Part shown: in pieces, positions 16,712-23,075 of the stretch
How positions within the stretch are numbered: the stretch's first letter is position 1
Layout of the letters: each line of letters opens with the position of its first letter
Assembly (NCBI GenBank): GCA_910577765.1
Contig: CAJTOV010000018.1
Span: 9,352-37,792 of the forward strand
DNA: 28,441 nt
From: an uncultured Lachnospiraceae bacterium
Lineage (GTDB): Bacteria; Bacillota; Clostridia; Lachnospirales; Lachnospiraceae
Reading direction: 5' to 3'
Notes under the pieces: generated by a model
Databases searched by the model: none
Seen by the model: the letters and a program-made list of their open reading frames with translations, nothing else
What the model was told of the DNA's origin: nothing
Program-made: the position numbers and the translations under genes

Positions 16712-18298
16712 ATGAGACCATTGATTGAAGAAACCCTGAACCAGATGTTGGAACAGACTTCCAGACGGTTTCCTGGGCATTGTGCCCTGTCCTTTGGGGA
16801 TCAGTCATGGACTTACGGTCAGCTTCAGCAGCTGACCGATGAAATCGCCGCCGGCCTTCTGGCCAGCGGTGTGTGCAAAGGAGACCATGTGGGAATCCTT
16901 TCCGAAAATACTCCCAATGCCATATTTGCCTTCCTGGGCGTAATCAAAGCAGGCTGTGTGGCCTGCATGCTCAATACCAGTCTGAAAGCAGAGGAACTGG
17001 CGGAACTGGCAGCCCTGTCGGATATCCGCCATCTTATGATCGGCAGCCATTATAAGGACCATATCTTTTACCAGATCAGCAGGGACATGGCCCGTCACTG
17101 TTCCCTGACCCATGTGTTTGATATCGGTCAGCAGCCATCCAGCCCTTACTGCTCCCTTGGGCAGCTGGAGCAGGCCGGCAGGCAGAACATGGAGGCGTAC
17201 CAGCGTCAGCAGGCCCTTCTGACTCCGGAAGATGACTGTCTGATTCTGTATACCTCCGGAACCACCGGAACCCATGCCAAGGCTGTGGTTTCCACCCACT
17301 TTCATCTGGTCAACGGCGGTATCCAGAAGGCCTGTGCCATGAATATCTGCCAGCAGGATGTTATCTGCTGTGCCCTGCAGCTGTTTCATATTTTCTGTAT
17401 TGACGTGAACATTTTAGCGGCCATTGCCGCAGGTGCCGAGCTTGCCATACCGGATGACCTGCACTCCGGCAGTATTTTAAAGACCCTGGTACATAGAGCC
17501 TGTACGGTTCTCAGCAGTGTGCCTTTTACGTTCCGCACCATACTGAAAAATCCGGCTTTTTCCGCAGACCCCCCTGTGACCCTCCGGACCGGCATCATCG
17601 GCGGTGCATACTGTTCTCCGGAGAATTTCTGTAAAATCCAGGAGGCCTTCGGTTTTACCCTGCTGCCCGGACTGGGACAGACAGAAGCCACAGCCGGAAT
17701 TACCGTAGGGTATTTCAGTGATTCTCTGGAAACAAGAAGCACTACTGTCGGACATTTTGTGGATCACAGCGAAGGAAAGATCATCAGTCTGGAAAACGGG
17801 GAACCGGTTCCCGCCGGCAGGACCGGTGAGATCTGCATCCGCAGCCGCCTGCTGATGAAAGGATACTATAACCGCCCTGACCTGACTGCCCAGATCATCG
17901 ATCCGGACGGCTGGCTCCATACCGGCGACCTGGGTTTTCTGGATGCAGACGGCAGCCTGCATTATATGGGAAGAAAAAAGGAGCTGATCAACCGGGGCGG
18001 AGAGAAAATCGTCCCTTCCCAGGTAGAATCTGCCCTTCTTCAGATTCCCCAGATTGAATGCTGCAAGGTCATGGGCATCCCGGACCCCATGCTGGGGGAG
18101 GAGGTCTGCGCCTGCATCGTACTAAGAGACGGCAGCATTCTTTCGGCAGATGATATCCGGCAGATGCTGAAGGATAAGCTGGCTGCCTTCAAGCTCCCCA
18201 GGGAAATCCTCTTTTTCCAGGCCTTGCCCCTGAATGCTGCCGGGAAAATCCAGTTAAACCAGCTTTTGGAAATGGTCGTGGAGCGGATTGCCTTGTAA
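16712..18298 (+). CDS. AMP-forming acyl-CoA ligase (ANL superfamily)
   Basis: A 528-residue protein. The start at 16712 is chosen because AGGAG at 16700-16704 overlaps the preceding stop codon with seven-base spacing. Motifs in order are the phosphate loop YTSGTTGTHAKAV (about 180-192), GLGQTEATAG (A5), GWLHTGDLGFLDADG and GRKKELINRGGEKI (A7-A8), and PLNAAGKI with catalytic Lys512 (A10). The phosphate loop departs from the usual TSGTTGxPKG while keeping the Lys. The enzyme makes acyl-CoA from an acid, ATP and CoA. Beside a type III CoA transferase it could supply the first CoA ester to prime the cycle, as FldL is thought to do, or activate an imported acid directly. Substrate unknown. Confidence 0.9.
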   Translation: MRPLIEETLNQMLEQTSRRFPGHCALSFGDQSWTYGQLQQLTDEIAAGLLASGVCKGDHVGILSENTPNAIFAFLGVIKAGCVACMLNTSLKAEELAELAALSDIRHLMIGSHYKDHIFYQISRDMARHCSLTHVFDIGQQPSSPYCSLGQLEQAGRQNMEAYQRQQALLTPEDDCLILYTSGTTGTHAKAVVSTHFHLVNGGIQKACAMNICQQDVICCALQLFHIFCIDVNILAAIAAGAELAIPDDLHSGSILKTLVHRACTVLSSVPFTFRTILKNPAFSADPPVTLRTGIIGGAYCSPENFCKIQEAFGFTLLPGLGQTEATAGITVGYFSDSLETRSTTVGHFVDHSEGKIISLENGEPVPAGRTGEICIRSRLLMKGYYNRPDLTAQIIDPDGWLHTGDLGFLDADGSLHYMGRKKELINRGGEKIVPSQVESALLQIPQIECCKVMGIPDPMLGEEVCACIVLRDGSILSADDIRQMLKDKLAAFKLPREILFFQALPLNAAGKIQLNQLLEMVVERIAL

Positions 18299-18347
18299 AA
18301 AAATAGGGCTATCGGGAAATAACGATTTAGGCCCCTGATAGGTAAGA

Positions 18348-18416
18348 AAAGAAACAGTCCTTTGAAAATTCAGGCTTTTTCCATGCCCTGGATTTCTACC
18401 GGACTGTTTCTTTCTT
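18348..18416 (+). terminator. Terminator of the permease-ligase operon
   Basis: AAAGAAACAGTCC (18348-18360) and GGACTGTTTCTTT (18401-18413) are perfect 13-base complements, followed by CTTTT. The loop is 40 bases. It lies 50 bases after the ligase stop. Confidence 0.65.
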
Positions 18417-18474
18417 TTAGCAGTATCTGTTCCATTTGTTGTATGACAGCTTTCAATATTTTGTAATCGAAACA

Positions 18475-18499
18475 TCCGGGAGTCATAACAACTCCCGGA
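18475..18499. terminator. Short perfect hairpin between ligase and queA
   Basis: TCCGGGAGT and ACTCCCGGA are perfect complements around a 7-base loop, followed on the plus strand by CTAATTTTCTT. It lies 31 bases from the convergent queA stop and can serve either strand. Confidence 0.6.
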
Positions 18500-18530
18500 C
18501 TAATTTTCTTCACAAATACAATATTTTATG

Positions 18531-19565
18531 TCACACAATGATCATGGCATCTCCAAAAGAAAAGAACCTGTACCCCTCCTTCACCGCAGCCTCATAAGCC
18601 TCCAGCACCTGCTCCCGGCCTGCCAGGGCAGACACCAGCATCACCAGGGTGGATTCCGGCAGGTGGAAGTTGGTGATCAGGCAGTCCAGGACCTTAAACT
18701 TATAGCCCGGATAGATGAAGATATCGGTCCAGCCGCTTCCGGCCCGGACCTTTCCGTCCTCTCCTGCCGCCGATTCCACGGTCCGGCAGCTGGTAGTTCC
18801 CACACAGATTACCCTGCCTCCGGCTGCTCTGGTATCATTGATCTTCTTTGCTTCCGCTTCCTCCACCATGTAGAACTCGGAATGCATGTGGTGGTCCAGA
18901 ATATTGTCTACCTTTACCGGCCGGAAGGTGCCAAGGCCTACATGGAGGGTTACATGGGCAATCTTCACCCCCATGTCCTGGACCTGCTGCAAAAGCTCCT
19001 TGGTAAAATGCAGACCTGCCGTAGGCGCGGCTGCGGAGCCGTCATGCTTTGCATAGACCGTCTGGTAGCGGTTCTTATCCTGAAGCTGGTGGGTAATATA
19101 GGGGGGCAGCGGCATCTGGCCCAGCCGGTCCAGAATCTCCTCGAAAATGCCTTCAAAGGAGAAGCGGATCAGGCGGTTGCCTTCCTCCACCACATCCAGG
19201 ACCGTTCCCCGCAGTAATCCTTCCCCGAAGACGATCTCTGTCCCGGGCCTGCATTTCCTGCCTGGCTTTACCAGGGTTTCCCAGATATTCTGGTCCCGGC
19301 GTTTCAGAAGGAGCACCTCGATCTTTGCCCCGGTGTCTGCCTTGACGCCAAAAAGCCTGGCAGGAATCACCCGGGTATCATTGATTACCAGACAGTCTCC
19401 CGGCCGCAGATAGTCCACCACGTCCTTAAATACCCGGTGCTCCAGCTTCCCGGACTCCCGGTTCATCACCAGAAGTCTGGAGGCTGACCGGTCCTTTAAA
19501 GGGTCCTGGGCAATGAGCTCCTGAGGCAGGTCATAATAAAAATCTTTTACATTCATGGTTTGCAT
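18531..19565 (-). CDS. queA: S-adenosylmethionine:tRNA ribosyltransferase-isomerase
   Basis: A 344-residue protein of normal QueA length. It begins MQTMNVKDFYYDLPQELIAQ and contains the family runs DRSASRLLVMNR, CLVINDTRVIPARLFG, PPYITHQLQDKNRYQTVYAK, GSAAAPTAGLHFT and VGLGTFRPVKVDNI, ending with TNFHLPESTLVMLVSAL. It builds epoxyqueuosine in the wobble position of GUN-decoding tRNAs from preQ1-modified tRNA and SAM. The first ATG has AAGGAGG at good spacing, and this site overlaps the stop of the preceding gene, so the two are probably translated from one mRNA. Confidence 0.97.
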   Translation of the reverse strand: MQTMNVKDFYYDLPQELIAQDPLKDRSASRLLVMNRESGKLEHRVFKDVVDYLRPGDCLVINDTRVIPARLFGVKADTGAKIEVLLLKRRDQNIWETLVKPGRKCRPGTEIVFGEGLLRGTVLDVVEEGNRLIRFSFEGIFEEILDRLGQMPLPPYITHQLQDKNRYQTVYAKHDGSAAAPTAGLHFTKELLQQVQDMGVKIAHVTLHVGLGTFRPVKVDNILDHHMHSEFYMVEEAEAKKINDTRAAGGRVICVGTTSCRTVESAAGEDGKVRAGSGWTDIFIYPGYKFKVLDCLITNFHLPESTLVMLVSALAGREQVLEAYEAAVKEGYRFFSFGDAMIIV

Positions 19566-19576
19566 CCGGCCCCTCC

Positions 19577-20650
19577 TTACTGGTCCTGGGAAGCGGTTTC
19601 CCCTGCTTCCGAAACGGATTGTCCGGCCGGTTCCCCGCCAGCGGAACCAGGCTCACCGGCTCCAGGGGCAGATTCATCGGTACCGGACTCACCGGCTCCA
19701 GGGGCAGATTCACCGGTACCAGAACCAGGCTCACCGGCTCCAGGGGCAGATTCACCGGTACCGGAACCGGACTCACCGGCATCCGCAGCCGCCCCATCCT
19801 CTGCAGGCTCATCCTGGCCGGCACCGTCCAGAATCACCACCTGATCCTTTGTCTCCGTCTCGTCAGACCATACAGGCGACCCCTCGTGGAGCACACCGTA
19901 TACCTCCCTGAGCGCCTCATCAGAGGCCAGGGCTTCTTTTAACTGGTTATTCACCGTAGAGGCCAGAGCCCGGACCTCCCGGGAGCGGTTTGTCTGGTCT
20001 GCAAACTGGAGCTCTGCCGACGTCAGGGCAGCATGATCCATGATCCGGTAGCTGCCCTCCCCGTCCTGCTTCACGTAGCACCACATGATCATGGGGGCCG
20101 GGGTTTTGGCCGTGTAGAACTTTATGTCCGCCGTGGAGTAGACCAGCCAGCTTCCGGCTTCCCCACCAGAGACCACATAGGTGGCCACATTGCTGATCCC
20201 GCTGATATACTTTGCATTATTTCCCAGACGGGCCTTCCAGCCAGCCAGCCGGGATGCCGGCATATCTGCCATACCGTAGACATCCTGAAGTGTCTCTGCG
20301 TCCGCGGCTGCCCGCGCCCGGTAGTAACGGACCAGCAGGTCCTGAATACCCGGAACTTCCTCAGACTGAAACAGCTGTGCCCCGGTCTCCGCCTCCACAG
20401 AAATATCCGTCCCCGGGTCCCCCGCCTCCCCGGAAGCTTCCGTGGCTTCCCCGCTGCCCGGCTCCATGGTCTCCGCCGCAGACGAAGACGGTTCCTTTCC
20501 CGGGTCCTTGTCCTTCTCTCCGGAGCGGTCTGCAAACACTATGATGATCATCAGTACAATGACAACCAGCGGAATAAGGATGACCGGAAGCATACGCCTC
20601 TGGTCATCGTCCAATCTTCCTTTTCGTCGAAATCTGTGGTCCTGTCTCAT
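19577..20650 (-). CDS. Membrane-anchored protein with repetitive acidic Gly/Ser/Glu tail, unknown function
   Basis: About 357 residues from the ATG at 20650, chosen because AAAGGAG lies just before it; an in-frame TTG nine codons upstream has no ribosome-binding site. A basic cytoplasmic start (RQDHRFRRKGRLDDDQRR) is followed by one membrane helix (MLPVILIPLVVIVLMIIIVF), so the rest faces outward. Then comes an acidic Ser/Glu/Gly linker and a folded domain of about 170 residues (ALFQSEEVP-like start, RYYRARAAADAETLQDVYG, WLVYSTADIKFYTAKTPAP), possibly NTF2-like or SnoaL-like in style, though I cannot confirm that. The last 70 residues are repeats around GTGESAPGAGEPGS. It lies 11 bases before queA. 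I do not recognise the family. Confidence 0.8.
   Translation of the reverse strand: MRQDHRFRRKGRLDDDQRRMLPVILIPLVVIVLMIIIVFADRSGEKDKDPGKEPSSSAAETMEPGSGEATEASGEAGDPGTDISVEAETGAQLFQSEEVPGIQDLLVRYYRARAAADAETLQDVYGMADMPASRLAGWKARLGNNAKYISGISNVATYVVSGGEAGSWLVYSTADIKFYTAKTPAPMIMWCYVKQDGEGSYRIMDHAALTSAELQFADQTNRSREVRALASTVNNQLKEALASDEALREVYGVLHEGSPVWSDETETKDQVVILDGAGQDEPAEDGAAADAGESGSGTGESAPGAGEPGSGTGESAPGAGESGTDESAPGAGEPGSAGGEPAGQSVSEAGETASQDQ
19645..19775 (-). repeat. In-frame tandem repeat coding the acidic tail
   Basis: A 32-base core beginning TCACCGGCTCCAGGGGCAGA recurs at 19653, 19689 and 19731, i.e. at spacings of 36 and 42 bases, both multiples of three and differing by one 6-base step. 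Copies differ by very few bases. Repeat-number change would alter tail length without shifting the frame. Confidence 0.75.
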
Positions 20651-20689
20651 GCTACTCCTTTTGAAATTTCCAGACAAACCAGATAACCG

Positions 20690-20807
20690 TTCCGGCAGCT
20701 CCGGAACGGTTATCTGGCAGATATTCCGGCTGCACCGGAACGGTTACACGGCAGCTGTTCCGGCGGCCCCGGAACGGTTACGCGGCAGATATTCCGGCAG
20801 CAGTCCC
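20690..20807. repeat. 34-bp tandem repeat of palindromes (three units plus a partial fourth)
   Basis: Units start at 20690, 20724, 20758 and 20792, each opening TTCCGG, then a 5-base spacer and CCGGAA followed by CGGTTA and a GGCAG-containing linker. Each unit folds into a small hairpin; the first extends to a 13-base stem (ATAACCGTTCCGG with its complement). The array occupies the gap between the phosphofructokinase stop and the membrane-protein start, and has no U-tract. Confidence 0.75.
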
Positions 20808-20839
20808 TCAGTGCCGCAGCTTCGTCCATGCTTCTGTGA

Positions 20840-22078
20840 TTACTTCTTGGAAGACATATACAGATGTCTCGGAATACCGTCTACCATCACGGAAGGGGAA
20901 TCTCCCTGAATCAGAGGCCGTACATAATCAATGAATTCCTCCGTCACATAGGTGCCGTCCCTGGTAATCCACTCTCTGGGAACCAGCTTCTCACCGTTGG
21001 CAATCTTGTGGACATCGTAAATGCCGGTTGCGGTCTGGTAGGGGTCATCGGACACCCGGTCAATGACTACCATCTTGCCGCTGTCCCCTTCGTCGGCTGC
21101 CTTCACCGCGGCACCGCCTACCATAAACGCCTCATTGACATCCACCCGGGAGGCCAGATGGGCGGCACTCCGCTGGAGGGTACTGAACTCTACGGCCCTT
21201 GCCTTGCATCCGATCTCCTGGTTCACTGCATTGGCCAGATAGCTGGCGGTTCCGGTCAGCTGCTTATGGCCAAAGGCATCCACATAATCCACGCCGCCGC
21301 CCTGCTCGCTGACATATCTGCCTTCCTTGTCCCGGATACCCTCGGAAACGGCAACCACCACCACGTCTTTCTTCTCCAGAAGCTTTTTGACTCTGGCCAT
21401 GAACTTATCGATCTCAAAGGCAACCTCCGGCAGATAGATCAGATCCGGTCCGTCACAGTCCTCACCTCTGGACAGTGCCGCCGCCCCTGTCAGCCATCCG
21501 GCATTGCGGCCCATGATCTCAATGATGGTCACCAGCTTCTTCTTGTAGGAGAAGCCCAGGCCGTCCCGAATCACCTCTTTGGTGGAAGTGGCAATGTACT
21601 TTGCGGCGCTTCCGTAGCCAGGAGTATGGTCGGTCAGGGCCAGGTCATTGTCAATGGTCTTGGGCACACCCACGAACTTCTGGGTGTGGCCGGTGAGAAT
21701 CGCGTAATCCGACAGCTTCTTGATGGTATCCATGGAATCATTGCCGCCGATATAGATGAAGCATTCAATATTCAGCTGCTTAAGGATCGCAAAGATCCGC
21801 TCATAGATTTCCTGGTTTGCATGGATATCCGGAAGCTTATAACGGCATGTCCCCAGAAATGCCGACGGTGTGCGCTTTAAAATCTCCACGTCCAGATCAC
21901 TCTTAATATGCTTGGACAGATCCACATACTGCTCATCCAGCAGTCCCTGGATTCCGTAAAGCATCCCGTACACCTTCTTGGCGCCCCGGTCTATGGCAGT
22001 CCGGTACACACCGGCAAGGCTGGAATTAATGACCGCTGTGGGGCCGCCTGACTGTCCTACGATAACATTTCCCTTCAT
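20840..22078 (-). CDS. pfp: Diphosphate-dependent 6-phosphofructokinase
   Basis: A 412-residue protein starting MKGNVIVGQSGGPTAVINSS. The phosphate-donor positions read GGNDS (111-115) and PKTIDND (139-145). ATP-dependent enzymes have GGDGS and PGTIDND; an acidic residue in the first motif together with Lys in the second is the recognised mark of PPi-dependent PFK. The MGRNAGWLTGAAAL run binds fructose 6-phosphate. The enzyme would act reversibly in glycolysis with pyrophosphate, common in anaerobic Clostridia. AGGAGGAG stands before the ATG at slightly long spacing. Its own promoter is at 22182-22210. Donor preference is deduced from motifs only. Confidence 0.93.
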   Translation of the reverse strand: MKGNVIVGQSGGPTAVINSSLAGVYRTAIDRGAKKVYGMLYGIQGLLDEQYVDLSKHIKSDLDVEILKRTPSAFLGTCRYKLPDIHANQEIYERIFAILKQLNIECFIYIGGNDSMDTIKKLSDYAILTGHTQKFVGVPKTIDNDLALTDHTPGYGSAAKYIATSTKEVIRDGLGFSYKKKLVTIIEIMGRNAGWLTGAAALSRGEDCDGPDLIYLPEVAFEIDKFMARVKKLLEKKDVVVVAVSEGIRDKEGRYVSEQGGGVDYVDAFGHKQLTGTASYLANAVNQEIGCKARAVEFSTLQRSAAHLASRVDVNEAFMVGGAAVKAADEGDSGKMVVIDRVSDDPYQTATGIYDVHKIANGEKLVPREWITRDGTYVTEEFIDYVRPLIQGDSPSVMVDGIPRHLYMSSKK

Positions 22079-22181
22079 AACTTTAACACTCCTCCTGAAA
22101 TTTTCTTAAATGTGGACCCGGTACCTCCCCAAAAGGTCTGAGCGGGGAACATCCGGGCATATTTCCTATCCCATTGGGAGC

Positions 22182-22247
22182 ATTATAACAAAATTTTGAA
22201 AAAAATGCAAGATTCCTCTTGCATTTTCAAAAAAAGTATAGTATGAT
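22182..22247. promoter_or_regulatory. Back-to-back promoters for phosphofructokinase (minus) and tRNA-Arg (plus)
   Basis: Minus strand: TTGCAT (22205-22210), 17 bases, TATAAT (22182-22187), facing the phosphofructokinase gene. Plus strand: TTGCAT (22219-22224), 17 bases, TATGAT (22242-22247), ending 9 bases before the tRNA. The two identical -35 boxes are the arms of a perfect 11-base inverted repeat (22202-22212 with 22217-22227), so the two polymerases would bind on either side of a 4-base centre. Confidence 0.75.
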
Positions 22248-22256
22248 ATCTAAGAT

Positions 22257-22328
22257 GCGTCTGTAGCTCAGTGGATAGAGCAGTGGCCTCCGGAGCCGCG
22301 TGCGTAGGTTCGATTCCTATCAGACGCA
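22257..22328 (+). tRNA. tRNA-Arg, anticodon CCG
   Basis: The 72-base sequence folds as a cloverleaf. Acceptor GCGTCTG pairs with CAGACGC, the D stem is GCTC/GAGC, the anticodon stem is GTGGC/GCCGC (one G-T pair) and the T stem is GTAGG/CCTAT around TTCGATT. The anticodon loop CTCCGGA puts CCG at positions 34-36, reading the Arg codon CGG. The discriminator base is A, and CCA is not encoded (a T-run follows at once). A good promoter ends 9 bases upstream. Confidence 0.95.
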
Positions 22329-22339
22329 TTTTTTTATTT

Positions 22340-22392
22340 CCCCTGATATTGCAAGATTTCTTTAAAAATCAAGTAATTTCAGGGGGTTTTTG
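22340..22392 (+). terminator. Terminator downstream of tRNA-Arg
   Basis: CCCCTGA (22340-22346) pairs with TCAGGGG (22379-22385), extendable with mismatches, and is followed by GTTTTTG. The T-run immediately after the tRNA (22329-22335) may also help end transcription. I see no gene between 22329 and 22484. Confidence 0.55.
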
Positions 22393-22451
22393 CTTGTTTC
22401 CGGTTTTCTCGTGCTGGGTTGGATTTTCTACTATTGTACCAACTTAAATCA

Positions 22452-22478
22452 AAAGAGCGGTGGCAAGTTCCGCTCTTT
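22452..22478 (-). terminator. Terminator of the small-protein/HTH pair
   Basis: AAAGAGCGG (22452-22460) and CCGCTCTTT (22470-22478) are perfect 9-base complements with a 9-base loop. On the minus strand the stem ends in TTT followed by TGATTT, and it lies just past the small-gene stop codon. Confidence 0.7.
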
Positions 22479-22484
22479 AATATA

Positions 22485-22631
22485 TTATTCTGTCTTTTCT
22501 TTTCCGCCCTGATTCTCAATCAGCTTTTGTACTTTCTTCTTTGCTTCCTCCAGGTCTTTGCACCCGTCTAATATCATGTCTACCATTTCGAGAATTGTTT
22601 TGAATTGTTTATCTGTCATAACCTCTACCAT
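22485..22631 (-). CDS. Small protein (48 aa), paralogue of the gene at 2981-3121
   Basis: The peptide begins MVEVMTDKQFKTILEMVDMI and ends in a Lys/Glu-rich tail. The start at 22631 is chosen because GGAGGAAAGGAT lies directly before it, identical to the signal of the copy at 3121; an ATG 19 codons further upstream has no such site. The two copies share the M-V-E-V-M-T-D opening, a hydrophobic I-L-x-M-V/I-x-M-I block and the C-K-D-L-E-E-A-K stretch, consistent with two short helices and a coiled coil. It lies 96 bases after a small HTH gene on the same strand and ends at a terminator, so the two may form an operon. Function unknown. Confidence 0.75.
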   Translation of the reverse strand: MVEVMTDKQFKTILEMVDMILDGCKDLEEAKKKVQKLIENQGGKEKTE

Positions 22632-22727
22632 ATCCTTTCCTCCGTTCTTTATCAGATTTACTTGCCTCATCTGGTAATACCATTGCAAACTGTTTTAGGT
22701 TTATTATCGACACGCGAATTAAACTTT

Positions 22728-22937
22728 TTATAGTTTATTTTCTACGTACTTTATTATGTTCCCAGGTTGCATGTCCAATAATTCACAAAGCTGCTCCAAT
22801 GTTTTTATCCCTATCATTTCTCCTTTCCTTAATTTTTGCATAGCTGACTGACTAAGTATATTTTCTCTTAATATTCTGGTACTGTTATAGCCTGATTCCT
22901 TTAATGTTTCTATCACATCAATCTTATATACTAACAT
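22728..22937 (-). CDS. Small HTH (Cro/C1-type) DNA-binding protein
   Basis: A 69-residue protein that is little more than one helix-turn-helix domain. Residues 9-30 (IETLKESGYNSTRILRENIL) and SQSAMQKLRKGEMIGIKTLE followed by QLCELLDMQPGNIIKYVE match the five-helix Cro/C1 arrangement, including the typical LEQLCELLDMQPGNII end. AAGGAGG precedes the ATG, and a strong promoter lies at 22958-22986. Such stand-alone proteins often regulate their own gene or a neighbour; the divergent hicB-like gene and the downstream small gene are candidates. No target site specific to it could be assigned. Confidence 0.85.
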   Translation of the reverse strand: MLVYKIDVIETLKESGYNSTRILRENILSQSAMQKLRKGEMIGIKTLEQLCELLDMQPGNIIKYVENKL

Positions 22938-22957
22938 GGCTCAACCTCCTTTTCTCT

Positions 22958-22986
22958 ATTCTAATTTGTTGTTTTGAAAAAGTCAA
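22958..22986 (-). promoter_or_regulatory. Promoter of the small HTH gene
   Basis: On the minus strand TTGACT (22981-22986), a 17-base spacer and TAGAAT (22958-22963) form a near-consensus vegetative promoter. It ends 20 bases before the ATG, with the AAGGAGG site in between. Confidence 0.75.
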
Positions 22987-23019
22987 GAAAAATAATCTAA
23001 AAAAGGTTTAAAAAACAGT

Positions 23020-23048
23020 TTGATTATAAACCAATATTGATTTATAAT
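23020..23048 (+). promoter_or_regulatory. hicB promoter with 26-bp operator palindrome
   Basis: TTGATT (23020-23025), 17 bases and TATAAT (23043-23048) make a strong promoter. The stretch 23023-23048 is a 26-base palindrome with one mismatched pair: ATTATAAA and TTTATAAT as outer arms and CAATATTG in the centre. It spans exactly the -35 to -10 interval, the expected site for autorepression by a ribbon-helix-helix antitoxin. Confidence 0.7.
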
Positions 23049-23075
23049 GATATTATCAAGAGAGGAGGCTTTTTC

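Noticed and set aside
22202..22227. Perfect 11-bp stem followed by a T-run on the minus strand, first read as an intrinsic terminator
   Set aside because: It lies between two divergently transcribed units and its arms are exactly the -35 boxes of two well-spaced promoters, so there is no transcript for it to end.
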